Positions 15,801-28,064 of a stretch of 64,000 nucleotides of DNA are shown piece by piece. The position numbers and the translations under genes are program-made. The notes under the pieces are model-generated. The model saw only the letters and a program-made list of their open reading frames with translations, did not search any database and had not been told where the DNA came from. The stretch is from Rostratula benghalensis (lineage: Eukaryota; Chordata; Aves; Charadriiformes; Rostratulidae): assembly GCA_013399305.1 (NCBI GenBank), contig VXAI01000092.1, positions 2,293,682-2,357,681 of the forward strand. The letters run 5' to 3'. Numbering within the stretch: the first letter of the stretch is position 1; each line of letters opens with the position of its first letter.

Positions 15801-16899
15801 AATGTAACAACCATTTTACCGATAATTCTTAATTTTGTAAAATAATGGGCTTTAGCACGTTACAGGTAGATCCTCTATTCATCTAGGGAAGCATGTAATA
15901 CTAGAGTTAAGTCTCAGCCCATAATGTAAAGGAAACAGAACGCAGCTCTTGCTAAATAACAATTTCATCACTGCATCTAATGAAAACTTGCTTCCAGTTG
16001 AAAAGACATTGCTCCGTTTCTTTTCAGATGATAGGACAGAGGAAACCGATCCAGCTTTCCCAGCTCAAGAACTCTACTCACTGGTTTTCAGTTAGTGTTT
16101 AAGGGATGTCCTCTGCATGGGTGCCTCTGCAGGGCAAAACTCATAGACTCCAAAAAGCACATTGCCCATTTGCACTCAGAAGCAAGAACTTGGGACTTGG
16201 GCACACAACATTCCACTTTCACTGCTGTTTTCAATGTAAGTAGCACAGCCCTCATGCAACTGGGAAAATGTTAACCAACTCAGCTGGTGCACATGACATT
16301 TACCTACATCAGGATTATTATTTGTCACTCAATTAGTCAACAGTATTTAGATTGTACAGCAAAACCACTGCCTTCTGTACTAAAAAACTATTCCTTTCCA
16401 CATACTGATGAGCACAAAGAAAATCATTGCAGCATCTCAGCACTGACTACATTGCTACCTTTAAGTATTTGCCATCTTTAAACCATTCCTTTCTTTCAGC
16501 TAGCCATTCCTCAAGTAATTCAATATAGAAGTCTTAGAACCTGAAAGCTGAGTATTTACGTTTTTTGGTTTTTTTTTTTCCTGGAGAGAAACAGGAATTG
16601 GCAATCTCAGTTCTGAAACAAATTCCTGCCTCGGTGGGTTGACTCACTTTGCCTGCTGTTATCAGCCTCACCTGAACTGAAGCTGCCAGGCACATCACAG
16701 GCTCAGATGTGGTACTCCTCAAACAAGAACCAACCCCTTGCAGTAACTACTCAGCACACCCCACCGCCGAATTAGGGCTTCATAATGCCTCTGGAAGCGC
16801 TCCCATCAATTCAGCTGAAATACAGGTACAGGAATGCCCTTCATCTCCGGTTAAGGGTACGACGGGTCATTTCGGTTGTTAAAAAAAGCACAGCACTAA
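3803..16899. other. Non-coding stretch, low-complexity islands only
   Basis: No exon with conserved coding sequence was found on either strand. The stretch contains poly-A tracts (5946-5970, 10533-10546, 12934-12947, 13398-13411, 13525-13540, 14486-14499, 15297-15320), an A/T-rich block at 11547-11578 and a G/T-rich patch at 8966-9020. The longest open frame (9692-10162, plus, 156 codons) shows no recognisable domain. Confidence 0.6.
5946..5970. repeat. 25-base poly-A
   Basis: An uninterrupted A run. There is no recognisable retro-element body or target-site duplication on either side, so it is recorded as a simple repeat. Confidence 0.9.
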
Positions 16900-17171
16900 G
16901 GCTTCGTGTCAAGACTTGCGCTACCGCCGATGCTCTCCGCGGGGATGGAGCCGATGCCAGGACGGGCCGCTCAGCCGAGTCGCTCCTCGCCGTGAGCAGC
17001 CCTTTTGCCATTTATAACCCTCGCTGCCGGTGCGCGCAGTATTTTGGATGAGGCGAGAGGGAAAAACATGTGGCTGCCTTCTCCCCAGCCGCTTTCAGAC
17101 AACGGCTTATGTGCCGCACGTATCTTCAGCAGAGCAGACACGTTCCTCTCAAAAATATGCGAATTTCACAG

Positions 17172-17280
17172 AAAAAAAAAAAAAAAAAAAAACCAACCCA
17201 GCACCTTATGTTCGCAGCCGCACCACCCGCGGTTCCACTGCTTATATATATATCTATCTATATATATACACGCACACATA
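17172..17280. repeat. Poly-A and TA/TC/CA simple repeats within the CpG island
   Basis: 21 A residues at 17172-17192, then CpG-bearing DNA, then alternating TATA with TATC and a short CA tail at 17243-17280. They split the CpG island into a smaller left and larger right part. Confidence 0.85.
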
Positions 17281-17842
17281 CAATTTTATTTTTATTTTGC
17301 CACAGCAGCAATACTTTTCAGGAGAGTCGCTCCGAGGATGATGCGGGGGGAGTGCGGGGGGTGTTAAAGCCGCCAAACGAGGCGCTTCCCCGCGGCAGGG
17401 CCCGCCAGGGAAGGAAGCGCCCTCCGCCCCGTCCCGTCCCGTCTGTCCCCGGTCAGGAGTGGGGGAGTTTCGGGTACTTATGTAACCCCGCGGGGACGGG
17501 GCTGTTGTTTTCCCCCCCCCTCCTCTCCTCGTTTCCGAGGCCCCACAACTACCTCAGCTCCCCGGGACAAGCCAGAGCCCGCCGCCGCCATCTCTCCTCT
17601 CCTCCCCAAGTCCTTCCCGCCCCGCCGCCCCGAGGGGAGCCGCGCCGTCCTAGCCCCGCCACCTCCCGCCGGGAAAGCTCCTTCCGCGCCAGGCAGCCCC
17701 TGGCTCCCAACATGGCCGCAGAGAAGCGGCCAGAGCCCCATCAGGGAAAGGCTCCACCAGCAAAGTTTCCCTCTACCCTCTCCGACCGGCCCCACGCAAC
17801 CAAACAACCCCCACTCCCGCGGCCGTAAACCGCACTCCTCAC

Positions 17843-18000
17843 CCGGCGTCGCTCCGCTCCGGCTGCCGCCGCCAGCCCCACCACCCTCTCCCCGCCCGGC
17901 CGCGGTCATACACCCCGCCGGCGGGGGACGGGCTCCGGGACGCCGCCCGCGCGGGGAGGGGCCGCCGCCATCTTGGGAGGGGCCGCGGGGCGGAAAGGCT
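17843..18000 (-). other. Predicted non-coding first exon (PLEKHF2?)
   Basis: A strong donor on the minus strand, CGCCGG|gtgaggag, falls at 17843/17842 inside the CpG island, downstream of the YY1-type motif at about 17970. The transcribed segment is taken as roughly 17843-18000; the 5' end is not known. An ATG at 17909 opens a frame of 22 codons before the donor and could act as an upstream ORF. PLEKHF2 itself (PH plus FYVE domains, about 249 residues in one exon) is absent from the window and would lie to the left. Confidence 0.35.
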
Positions 18001-18399
18001 GAGGCGGCGGCGCCGCCGTCCCCGCTGTGGCGGGTGGTTTGGCCGCGGGCCGGGACCCGAGGAGCCGCCTTGCGTGGGCTCAGCGCTTCTCAACCCGCGA
18101 GTGGCACCTTGTGGAACGGGGATTCTCGCGACACGGGAGCGTTACCTCAGGTTTTCTTTTAAAAACCCCGTCTTTCCACTCTTGGCGCGCTGTCCCGGGC
18201 CCATGCCTCCAAGCCCACCCTACCAGAAGTAAATAAGGATGGCCACGTTTTGCGTTGCTTATTGCCTCTCTCTACATAAATCTTTTCGAGCCCGTGGAGG
18301 GGAACTATGGACGCGTTTTAGTTTCCAGTTGTTTAGTTTAGTTTCCAGAGTTGCCAGTCAGCTTGGAGAAATGACAGCAGGTCTGCTAGTACGACCCTG

Positions 18400-18878
18400 G
18401 TTCAAGGACAGGGAACTGCTGGAGAGGGTACAGCAAAGGGCTACAAAGATATTAGGGGACTAGAACATCTCTCTTTGAGGAAAGGCTGAGGGACTTGGGT
18501 CTTTTTAGTCAGGAGAAGAGAAGACTGAGGGGGGATCCAATCAGTATAAATAAAGGGTGGGTGTCAGGAGGATGGGCCCAGTCATTTTTCAGTGGTGCCC
18601 AGGTCCCAGGCAGGACAAGAGGTACGGGCACAAACTTGAACATAGGAAGTTCTGTCTAAACATGAGGAGGAACAAGAAGTTCCACTTTGAGGTGGCAGAG
18701 CACTAGGACAGGCTGCCCAGAGAGGTGGTGGGGTTGCCATCACTGGGGACGTTCAAAACCTGCCTGGACATGTTCCTGTGCCACCTGCTGTAGGTGGACC
18801 TACTTTGGCAGAGGGGTTGAACTAGATGATCTCCAGATGTCCCTTCCAACCCCATACCATTCTGTGATTCTCTGTATT
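18400..18878 (+). mobile_element. CR1 LINE 3' fragment, about 480 bp
   Basis: Follows the CR1 consensus from gagagggtacagcaaagggc through gaggaaaggctgagggactt, ggtggcagagcactaggaca and ggctgcccagagaggtggtg. It ends at the tail ccattctgtgattctc. 5'-truncated, with small internal deletions. It sits about 300 bp from the CpG island, oriented away from it. Confidence 0.95.
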
Positions 18879-19377
18879 GCCATGTTGAGCATCTACAGAT
18901 CAGGGCATCCAGAGCAGCGCTTTCCAAATCTAGCCTGCTGACCATCATTTCACCCACTCCTCCCAAGATTTCTGGAGGCTGGTGGGCACTAGAAGAGCAG
19001 GGGAATGGCAGGGCTGCTCTAGGGAGCTGTGGGGCAGGAGGGAAGGGGGAACAGCTTCCACCATTCTGGCTATAGCACCGCGCACTGCTCCACTGCCAAA
19101 GTCTGCATGCTGGAAAATGGCCTGAGGGTTTTCGTTGCATTTTTTTTTTTTTTTTAAGAAAGTTTCACTTGCATGCAATACAGCAGGGTTTCATTTTCCA
19201 AATTTCACATTATTGGGCAATAATGTGGCTGGCTTTTCTGGGGAAAAGAAAGAGAGTGGTTAGGTGGTGGGGCTTTCCAGTGGTAATAATGAACCCACTG
19301 AATTTTCTGAATTTCTTCTGAATTTTTTAATCCTAGCTAAGATGGGGGCACAGATAGGCGAGAGCTGTATCACCAAA

Positions 19378-19457
19378 TTCTTGGCAAACCCACCACAGCC
19401 AAGGAAGCAGTCGACTGCAGCCAAAGAGGAACCGTGGAAACTTGCTGTTAATCATTT
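19378..19457 (+). repeat. Unclassified dispersed repeat, copy 1
   Basis: Shares an exact 22-base block at its left end (containing cttggcaaacccaccacag) and an exact 16-base block at its right end (ttgctgttaatcattt) with copy 2. The middle, gactg-agccaaaga, is also shared. This copy has about 12 extra bases (caaggaagcagt) in between. It matches no repeat family I know. Confidence 0.75.
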
Positions 19458-20609
19458 TTTATGATGGTGGGAGATGGGCACAGGGAAAAGAGCAGAACAT
19501 GGAGGTCTGGCCACGCACGTCCTCCTACCCTACTGCACGGCAGCCTGGACGTCTCCTCCCCCTCAAATCCCTGCAGCACTTAGCCCAAGCTGAATGTTGC
19601 CGTACTTTCTGTCCTCAAATAAACCCTTAGGGACTGGGGCTCTCTTGTTGCAACAGATGTCACTTCTGGAAGTGGGGCACATTCAAATGCTTCTACATGG
19701 GGGTGTGACAAGTGCCATGGACAGCTGTAAAAGATGGTGCTAAGGAGAGAGTGCCTGGTGACGTTGAGCAAATCTCCCACCGAGGCAAGAAACCCGTGGT
19801 GATCCACTTACATTCTATGCAGAAAGCAGGCAATAGCTAGAAAACCAAGCATGTGTGGAAAAGATTTTTTTTTATTAATGCTTTTGTTTTCTCTAAACAA
19901 TATTTTGGTAGCTTTTTAAGCCCAGAGGCCTGTCAACAACAATTCTATTTTTTAGAGTGTCTCTGCAAAATATGTGTTTTCTTTTTCACTCTTATCACTT
20001 CCTCACTCCTTTTGGGGATCTGTTCATTTAGTTGTTGGCAAAAATAGAAGGGAAAAAAGAAACCAACAAACAAAAGTTCCATAATGCTCAGAAGAGACCA
20101 CTCTGTTCTTGAAACTCAACAGCAGCCATAAGTGGTGTTCGACAGCAGTTTAACTTTGTGCCCTGTCCCCAACAGTGACTACCAGTGGAGGCTTAAGAAA
20201 ACCAAGTAAAAATAGAGCAATTAGGTATTTATTTCATTAACTGAGCTTTTAATAAGTCGTCTTTGTAGGGGGGAAGAAGGAATGTGAGCTTCACATGAAA
20301 GATGTTGCAATTAATATAGTTCTTTCTAGACACCAGCTAATAATGAATCCCTAAATTTATCTATTTCCTTTTTCCACCTTCATAACAAGTCATTTTATTT
20401 CTTCTTTGAAAATTCGTTATTCGATGACTGGATGATTCAATTCACTATTTCAGAATCAGTTTTTAAAATATATTATCTATAAAATACACATAACTAAACT
20501 TTTGCTGACATCTATTCCTGTTCATTCCATAGGATGCAGCACACTTTAAAAGAGTGTAGTTTGTGTCTGGAAAATGGTGATACCTGATTGCTAACCTTTG
20601 AGCAGTTGG

Positions 20610-20677
20610 TTCTTGGCAAACCCACCACAGCTGACTGGAGCCAAAGATGAATCGCAGAAAGTTGCTGTTAATCATTT
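20610..20677 (+). repeat. Unclassified dispersed repeat, copy 2
   Basis: Direct-orientation partner of the copy 1.23 kb to the left, with the same order of conserved blocks and about 70-80% identity across the middle. Similarity stops abruptly at both ends, so this is a short unit and not part of a longer tandem duplication. Confidence 0.75.
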
Positions 20678-23372
20678 CTGCATTTCTCTAAACAGAACTC
20701 GGGTCAGTCAGTGTTTTACTTTCAATTAGGTCAACATGGGGTTAGAATTTTACTCTTGGCATAGGGAGAAAAAAAAATTGTTAGTAGCAAACAGACCACA
20801 GTCACAATGGAAACAGCTGAGCAAGAAATAAAGATTCTCACGCCATTTTTACAGAATTGCATTTATCACTTGTAAAAATGAAATATTCCGCTTGTTATTT
20901 TCCATATATCATTAATGAGAAGAGGCTGTCAAAAGAACATAATTCAAGGGCTTTAAGCATTTCCCTTTAGAATAAAAAAATATGCAAATGTATGGGCTTT
21001 TCTTTTTCTGCTGTCAAAAAGCACATTTGTCTGTCTCGTGTATTATAAACAACATGCCCAGCAAAATGGGACCATCTGTAATTTTATATCCTTTTAAAAT
21101 ATTTTGTCAAGCTTATGTTAGTAACATCAATTTCTGGCTGTTAGATACCTTCCAAAAATCTTTTTCGCAAAGGTTTTGAGAATTGCATTAAAATGACATA
21201 CACTGTTGCATCATGAAGAGCTTGCACTGATGTAGTATTATCAGAGCTGGTATCTGTACAACAGATACGTGCAATGGAAACTGAACCTGGGGACTGCAGA
21301 TAGATTCCCAGCTCTCTGGGTTAAAATTGCTTAAGTGTGTTCTACAAATTTAGCCCCAAGCCATGAACTTGAATTCAGATGGTTATCTGTGGTTTCTGTC
21401 TGGTTTTGGTTGAGCAATGTCCATGTACAACCATTACCAGAGTTAAACGTTTTAACTGACCTTAAAAGCTGAATTATAAATTGATAGGTTCTTTTTGAAG
21501 TGAGAGCAAGAGAGATTACGATGCAGTGCTTTTTCTTTCTGCCTTTCTGCTGTACATCCCATACAGATGAGACTCAGCAATAACCATTTAACACTGCATT
21601 TTAACAAATAACAGAGCCAGAAAGGCTCCAGCCAAGCCCCTTTTCTGATGGATCACTTCTCTGACACTGAAGGAGAGCGATCGCTGGTTTTAACACAGTA
21701 AGGATTTCTGCTCACCATCTGTATATTCAAAATCTCTTTGGAACTTGAGGGCAATTTCCGACCAGCCAAGGGAAAACTAACAAAATACATCATTTGTGAT
21801 TTGAGTATGAGGAGAATTCACCATAACAAAGAGCCTGCACTCATTGTATGCTTAAGCTATGAAAGAATTTGGCAAAGCAGAAGCCACAACAAGCAAGGCC
21901 TGTTCCTAAAAATAACGTTTGTAATAGAAATTCATATAAACACAGAACAACCTTTCCTTCATTTGGTGTTCATCCCATTTTCATTGCAGAAATTCAGTTC
22001 TCTTCCAAATAGCATTCTTTTCCCTCAGTTTCCACAGCCAGACTGCTAGCCAACAGTCCCAGAAATATCTTTGTTTCTGAGGAACCAACGCATCTTGGTT
22101 TGTCCCTACAAATATCAATGTCATTTTTAACTTTATCTTTCATTAAATAATCCATTATGCCGAATTTTATACTTGCACCATTGAAAGCAAAAGAGGATTC
22201 TCTACTTCTTACTAGACATTAATAATTTCCCCTTTTTTTAAGGGGAAAACTTCAATAGCTCTGAAGTTCTATACTTTTAGTCTTTCCAAGTACCATAAAG
22301 GCATAACATTTTTGCAGTTCGAAGTGTTCATCTTCCTAAAAGTTTATAAGCATAGGTTTTGTTAAGTCTACAAAAGTCTTATTAATCCAGCTTTGTGGAG
22401 ATTACTACAAAACACTGAAGGAAGTTCAGTCCCATGTGTTTGTTTCTGAACAAACCATTTGCTGAAATTTGGATTTCTATCCTTAAACTGTCCTGGTCTG
22501 AGCTATGGTTTAAGACGAAGTACCTCCTGTATTCAGCTGGGGCAGAAATGTGGATGGACAAATCTTCAGGGTGCTTCTACATCTCCTGATGCTAGAAGAT
22601 GACAAGAGTTGTTTTGCTCTATTTAGATCTTTGGGGATTTTTAAGCATAATCATATCTAACTGTGGGCTGGCAGGGGAGGAGTTTCAGACCTCCATCCCT
22701 TCAGGAATGGCTTGCAATGAAGCCTCCCAACGGGCTGAGGCCCAAATCCGCATCTTAAAGGTGCATAAATACCTAGTTCCCAGCCTCAGAAACGGACACC
22801 AGAGCTTGTTGGTTTCCTATGGGAGGACACAAGGACAAGCAATGGCCACAGTCCCACTCACCTCTTTCCAAATGCACTGTGTATCCTGTGCTGCATTGTG
22901 GAATAACTCCCATGGAAAAAGCTGAGTCAGACAGAGCAGCCTATTTACACCTCCAATAGCTTCAGTTCAGCTGTCTCCTGGTGGCAAAGGCACCCTTCAG
23001 CATGATGAGGCTTTCAAAGTGCTACAAGCTAGAGGGAAGCTGAGCTGGGCTCTCCATTCCTGGGATGCCCATGACGGAGCACAGGCCCAGCTGCACTCTG
23101 TGATAACCCAGCTGTTATGTCCTTGGCTTGCTGAGTGGCTCGAGGACTCAGTAGAAGGACACTGTATATCCAGAATCTGTATGAGAGAAATATCAAACTA
23201 CCCATAGTGGGACAGCTCTGAGCCAGCCCAGAGACACAGCTGCAGGCACTTTAAGAACTTGAAAGACAACAGTCTGTAAAGATTAGTGGTGGCTCTTGGG
23301 CAGCAGAGTTACTTGCATGGTGATTTTAAATTTATGGGGCGAATTTCTCCTGTCTCACATTAGTTGCTTGTG

Positions 23373-23560
23373 TCATGGAATCATAGAATGATTGGGGTTG
23401 GAAGGGACCTTAAAGATCATTGAATTCCAACCCTCCTGCCACAGGCAGAGGACACCTCCCACTAGACCAGGTTGCTCAAAGCCCCATCCAGCCTGGCCTT
23501 GAACACTTCCAGGGATGGGGCAACCACAACTTCTCTGGGCAACCTGGGCCAGTGCCACTT
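23373..23560 (-). mobile_element. CR1 LINE 3' end
   Basis: Opens with tcatggaatcatagaatgat, the reversed CR1 tail, then ggttggaagggaccttaaag, caaagccccatccagcctgg and ccttgaacacttccagggat. It is the same subfamily as the plus-strand copy at 58930. Little diverged from the consensus, so fairly young. Confidence 0.95.
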
Positions 23561-26500
23561 TCACTTATGCTATGTGAAAAGCAGTATTTGCAGGCAGGCA
23601 GATTTCATACAAGTTCTGCAGCTGCAGCTCCTACCTCTCATTTCCAAACATTCTATCATTTATGAACCTTCTTATTACATGCGTCCACCTCTGGCCCAGA
23701 CCTCCTGTGGTTTGGTTTTGGGGGGAGGTTGTGTTGTTGGGGTTGTTTGGAGTATTTTTAGTTAGAGTGAAAATATCTGGGGGGGTCCAACTGAATCTGG
23801 GAATCTCTACATTTGTACAGAGTGAAAACAGCAGCCAACCTTTGCTGGGACTTTTTGGTTAGAGACCAGAGACCAAACTTCTAAGCCAGAATGCCATATG
23901 CAAAGACTTCGTTAAAGGAACATGATCTTTCTGACACTGAAGCAGCCCAAGAGTTACATCTTAACTATTTTTCTTTCCCCTTCATTTAATTTTATGCTTA
24001 TTTAACCATGGCAATGTAAATAGGCATGGATGTCCTACACCACAATGTTTTGCTCTGCCTCGGGTAACTAAAGAAGGTGTGAAATTACAAAATCTAAGCT
24101 TTCACGCTTCAGCCTTAACTGATTATATGCAATAATGTGTCAAGGAACAGCATGGAGATACACTCTGGCAAAACTATACGTGCACTATGAATATTTAAGC
24201 ACTTGGTTTTGTTGGGTTTTTTTAACTACAGACTGAGAGGAGTCTGAACAATCTCTCCACCCCAGCCCTGACATTTCAGCTTTGATTATTGAGAGCACTG
24301 TGATTCTGAGGTAGAAAACCATACTAGATTGACCAGTATACAAAATTTGGTATAGATTTATACAAAATCAACAGGCCCTCCCCTGTTGGCACAGAGTAGA
24401 GCCCAGAGTAGTAGCAGGCACTACATGACTCGAGTGACCCATGGATGTACTGCCATCCTTGCTCCACTGAAAACCCAATACGATTTTAGACATCCTTTAC
24501 GTTGTTTTAAAATAATCCTGAAGAGTAGCTGTAAAACCTCAAAAAATGAAAGCAAAAATTACTTTTGAGTAATTTCTGCCGTCTTCTTAAACTATTATAA
24601 ATTCCAAATCTCTGACATTAAAAAAAAAATAAATCCTGTTATTTAATGCGTAACATAATTCATTTATGCACAACATTTCATCTGTAAAATGGGCGAGGGG
24701 ATGCTATAGTTGATCCTGCTACTAGATGGACTGGTACTTTAATTACTTCCCAGGCTCTCTTTCGGCCCTATTTTTCTGATGCTGCGCTGAACATCTGAGT
24801 GAAATCATCAAGATGTTTGCATAACAGACCTGTATGCCCAACTGACCTCACTTGTTCCCACTAGGATGCTGCCCATAGGGAAGAGCAAACAGAAGACTCG
24901 CATTTGTGGCTTTTTGGGAAAAGCACTTTCAGCCTAGGAGAGTGAGTTGTCAGTGAATAGGAAGGTTAAGTGGGCATAACGATTCATTAGGAGCCTACAG
25001 GGAAAAAAAAAAATGAAAAAACCCAAAATGTTCAGGCTGATGAACTATTTAACAAGAGGATAACTCAATTAGAGTTGAACTAGCAAAATATCCTGTCTTG
25101 TCACATACTGCCTACCTGCAACTTGAAATAAGCTGTGGATTTTGTGCATTACATGCAAAAGGAAAAAAAAGAAAAAATATTTCTGTTCTTAAGCAAATTC
25201 CAACTTTTTAGACAGTAAATGATAGAGCTTTAATAAATTTTTTTTTTTTAATTGTTCCTCTGGAGAATCTGTAAATTATTATCTGCAAATGGCTGCTGCC
25301 TGCCGCTTCACCAGGCTGCCTAGGCCTGAGGTGACTACGCATGGAAATTATTTTCCAAAGGGTAATTAGCAGCCAGCAACAGATTCGCTAGTTCTGCTAG
25401 TTGTTTTTTCTGATAAAAATGACCAGCAGGTTAGCATAAATATGAGAAAATACTTTTGTCAGATTAAAAATAAAAGAATTTTTTAAAAAAAGTAGAAAAG
25501 GGACAAATTTTGGTAGTATGTGGAATTATAAATTATCAGAACTGATTAACAGAACTTATATGGCATCAATCATGATCAAGAAATAAAAGGAGACAATACT
25601 AGTTAAAGCAAACAAATTTGTCAAACGTTGTTTGACAGGTATTTCACATCTCCATTGACAACACTGTCCCTAAGGGCAGGAGCAGGCACAGCCACCCAAG
25701 AGAAGTGTTCCCTAAAGGATACAGAAGAGCACATCAATTGCTTATTCAAGCAGCCTCCTGCCATTTGCAATTCAAAGTGCTGCTTTACTTTCTGAGGTCA
25801 CTCAAAACTCTCTTGTGACTGAAGTCATAGCTTGCATTTATATATTTCACATCCTGTTTACTAACTCTCTGATAAGCCCCCCTCACCATTCACAGCACCA
25901 CAAGGCTCCTTTTCGACACTAGAACAAATCAGCCCTTCCATTGGCACCTTTGCCAGCGCGTTGTCAAGATTTGTTCCACTTCAACACTGAAGCAAAGGAT
26001 CCAGCTTTGCGGCCTGGAAGCAAAATATCAGTGCAGCACCTCCATGTAGCAGTGACACTGTGTGGTTTCCCTTCTCTGCCCCCTTACCATACTGCACTCC
26101 TGCCAGAAGTTAACTTCACAGGAGAGCGGTCCCTTGTGCGAGGACAGACAGGGCCACCCCATTGTCCCGACTCAGTCCTCTGGGAACACAACAAGTACCA
26201 CCTGCAGAAAGAGACATTTGTAAGGCTTTCTCCAGAACGTAAAATAAAGAGAGCGAACGTGCAGCTGGCCTGGTGGCAGCAGCAGAGCCCCAGCCTTTCT
26301 CTTCATCTGGCAGGAAGAGCTGCAGTGCCAGCATGGGAAGGAAATACTTTCTTTTCACCAGACCTCTCAGCCACATTCAAGAACACCAAAGACAAGACAC
26401 CCCAGCTGACTCGAGAAGCGGACAGAGGCTGGTAAGATTATACATTTAGTCCCAATCTAGTATGAACCTAGATAAACCCATGTATGTCAATCTCAACTAT

Positions 26501-27600
26501 TACACCTCTAGTAATACAGATATCGTGACCCTGAGCTGAACAAATTCAAAGAGAAATGTCTTGCTGGGGAATAGGAAACTGCAGAATTAACCAAGCTCTG
26601 TATTAACACAAACCACCTTCAAACATGTAAAATAAAAATCACCAGAGGAATGATTTAATGTTGGGTTCCTAAGATTTCTACTGTGGTGACAGTTTCTGAG
26701 ATTAAAAAGGCCACGAATCTGGTTCTCGGAAGTTCACTATTGTAGCATTGTCCACTAAAATACAGCGTGCTGTTATACAACCAAGCATCTGGGGAGATTA
26801 ACCCCGATTAAAAAAAAAAAAATTCTCTGGGAAAAGCAGCTATTTAATAGAACAAGGATGACGGCAGAATAGACTACCGGATTTATGCAACTGAATCTAG
26901 TTGGATGTTAGGAAGTATTATTTTAGCAAACAACAAATCAAACAGAAATATTTACCTTGATCCTAAAAGACACCGAGTGCAAAGCTCCCAGTAATTTCCC
27001 ACCAAAAAACCAGAGTAGAATCTTTACAGAGAAGGAGGACTAGAACGACCTAGAACATTCAGGAATATGCTTCTTCACAGTACCAAAGGAAACGAATTCA
27101 GGGAAGCCTCACAGGAGGGTGTCCCGAGAGACATGGTGAATATGAACAAAGGACAGTGAAACCCACACTGCAATGACAGCTGTGGACAAGAGAGAAAGAG
27201 GCCAGGAGGAAGACACCACCAAGCTGAGAGCAGACTAGAAATGCCTTTGGCTGAGCCAGAGATAAAAACTGCATCAGGGTTCTCCTCCTACGCTGTGAAG
27301 CTCTTCTCCCTCTACCTGTAGCCACTTCAAGGCTCGATCTCAACACGCAGTTAGATGATTTCTGTACTACAGCTCTATTTCACCATTCTGAAATTCTACG
27401 TAAATACTACATAATTAAAACAGTTAAAGCTTTTCCTGACAGTTTGCTGGCATTCAATTATATGTGCTCATTCTTCCAGCTATGAAGCATCATTAGTACT
27501 TGCAAGAAGTCTGCTCTTTGCAATGAACAGAATTGCTTAGCTGATTTATAAGGCATTTACCATAACTGCTTTTGGGCACAAACAAAGCAGTCGTTTCTCT
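23561..27600. other. Intergenic DNA downstream of NDUFAF6
   Basis: No conserved exon was seen. A 164-codon plus-strand frame (25941-26435) shows no recognisable domain. Around 24675 the phrase catctgtaaaatgggcg resembles a MIR core, but too little matches to call an element. Short A/T runs occur at 24619, 25232 and 26810. Confidence 0.5.
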
Positions 27601-27606
27601 TTTATT
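27601..27606 (-). terminator. Candidate NDUFAF6 poly(A) signal AATAAA
   Basis: On the minus strand this reads GAAAAATAAAAGAG, a canonical hexamer 330 nt after the stop codon. It is followed within 20-45 nt by a GU-rich stretch (TTTGTTTGTGCCC). An ATTAAA also overlaps the stop codon but is too early to be likely. This would give a short 3' UTR of about 350 nt. Longer 3' UTRs are possible. Confidence 0.45.
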
Positions 27607-27935
27607 TTTCTTCTGTCAGAAGTATCCATTAACACAAGATTTGTCCAAGAAGAATTCTATCATATTGCTGTTATTACAGGAAAGACAAGAAAAGTAATCT
27701 CAGACAAGGACATATGACTTGGCAGACGTGCGAAGCACAGACGTCGGCCTAATATTCCAAGAACAAACCAGACTACTGCCAGGAAGCTGACAGCTACAAT
27801 TCATGCACATCTGCTCTTTCCCATGAACGGCACTTTGCAGAAGTGTGAAGTCAGACACTTAACATTTCCATCAAGTTAAGACAGTAAAGAAAAAAAAACT
27901 CCACACTCTGAAACTCATATTAAAAAAAAAAAAAT

Positions 27936-28064
27936 TTAATAAGTTTTTTTCCAAGATCTAATATATAAATGCAATGGTAATAATGTACTCTTCTTTTGTA
28001 AGCTTGGATGAAATATATTGAAGTCCACTTTTCGAATATTACATAAATAATCATCTAAAGCAAC
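27936..28064 (-). CDS. NDUFAF6: NDUFAF6 terminal coding exon 9 (residues 285-326, stop)
   Basis: Acceptor ttttcttcttttctag. It encodes [20 protein letters not shown], then [20 protein letters not shown] and TY before TAA at 27938-27936. It aligns to the end of the human protein, including the last LYIQSWRKTY. The full C-terminus is present, so the gene is intact to its stop. An A/T-rich stretch with a 13-base poly-A on the plus strand follows at once in the 3' UTR. Confidence 0.95.
   Translation of the reverse strand, partial: VALDDYLCNIRKVDFNIFHPSLQKKSTLLPLHLYIRSWKKTY

Larger units (their letters stand above)
16900..18130 (-). promoter_or_regulatory. CpG-island promoter, probably of PLEKHF2
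   Basis: G+C-rich, CpG-dense DNA, strongest from 17330 to 18110, interrupted at 17172-17280 by poly-A and a TA/CA tract. ATGGCGG-type YY1 motifs are seen on the minus strand at about 17966-17973 (AAGATGGCGGC) and 17580-17592, and a related AACATGGCCGC on the plus strand near 17709. No coding exon of a known gene is visible. In human, PLEKHF2 follows NDUFAF6 in the same orientation, with a non-coding first exon and a distant coding exon. That gene order makes PLEKHF2 the best candidate. Promoter status is well supported; the gene name is inference. Confidence 0.6.
18879..23372. other. Intergenic DNA between the CpG island and NDUFAF6
   Basis: No coding exon recognised. It contains the two copies of an unclassified short repeat (19378-19457 and 20610-20677) and a poly-T at 19140-19155. 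The remainder is AT-rich and without visible structure. Confidence 0.55.

Noticed and set aside
17070..17909. Long frames on both strands over the first CpG island (252 and 143 codons)
   Set aside because: GC-driven open frames with runs of Pro, Arg, Gly and Lys (poly-A) and no domain. The minus-strand one crosses the predicted splice donor.
22489..22550. Possible LTR start (tcctggtctgagctatgg)
   Set aside because: Only a short match to an avian LTR 5' end with no following similarity.
24660..24700. MIR-like phrase catctgtaaaatgggcg
   Set aside because: Only about 17 bases match; flanks do not follow MIR.
27936..28064. Apparent early stop near LYI in the last NDUFAF6 exon
   Set aside because: It came from a one-base misreading. 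The correct frame reads [10 protein letters not shown] and then TAA, so the C-terminus is complete.
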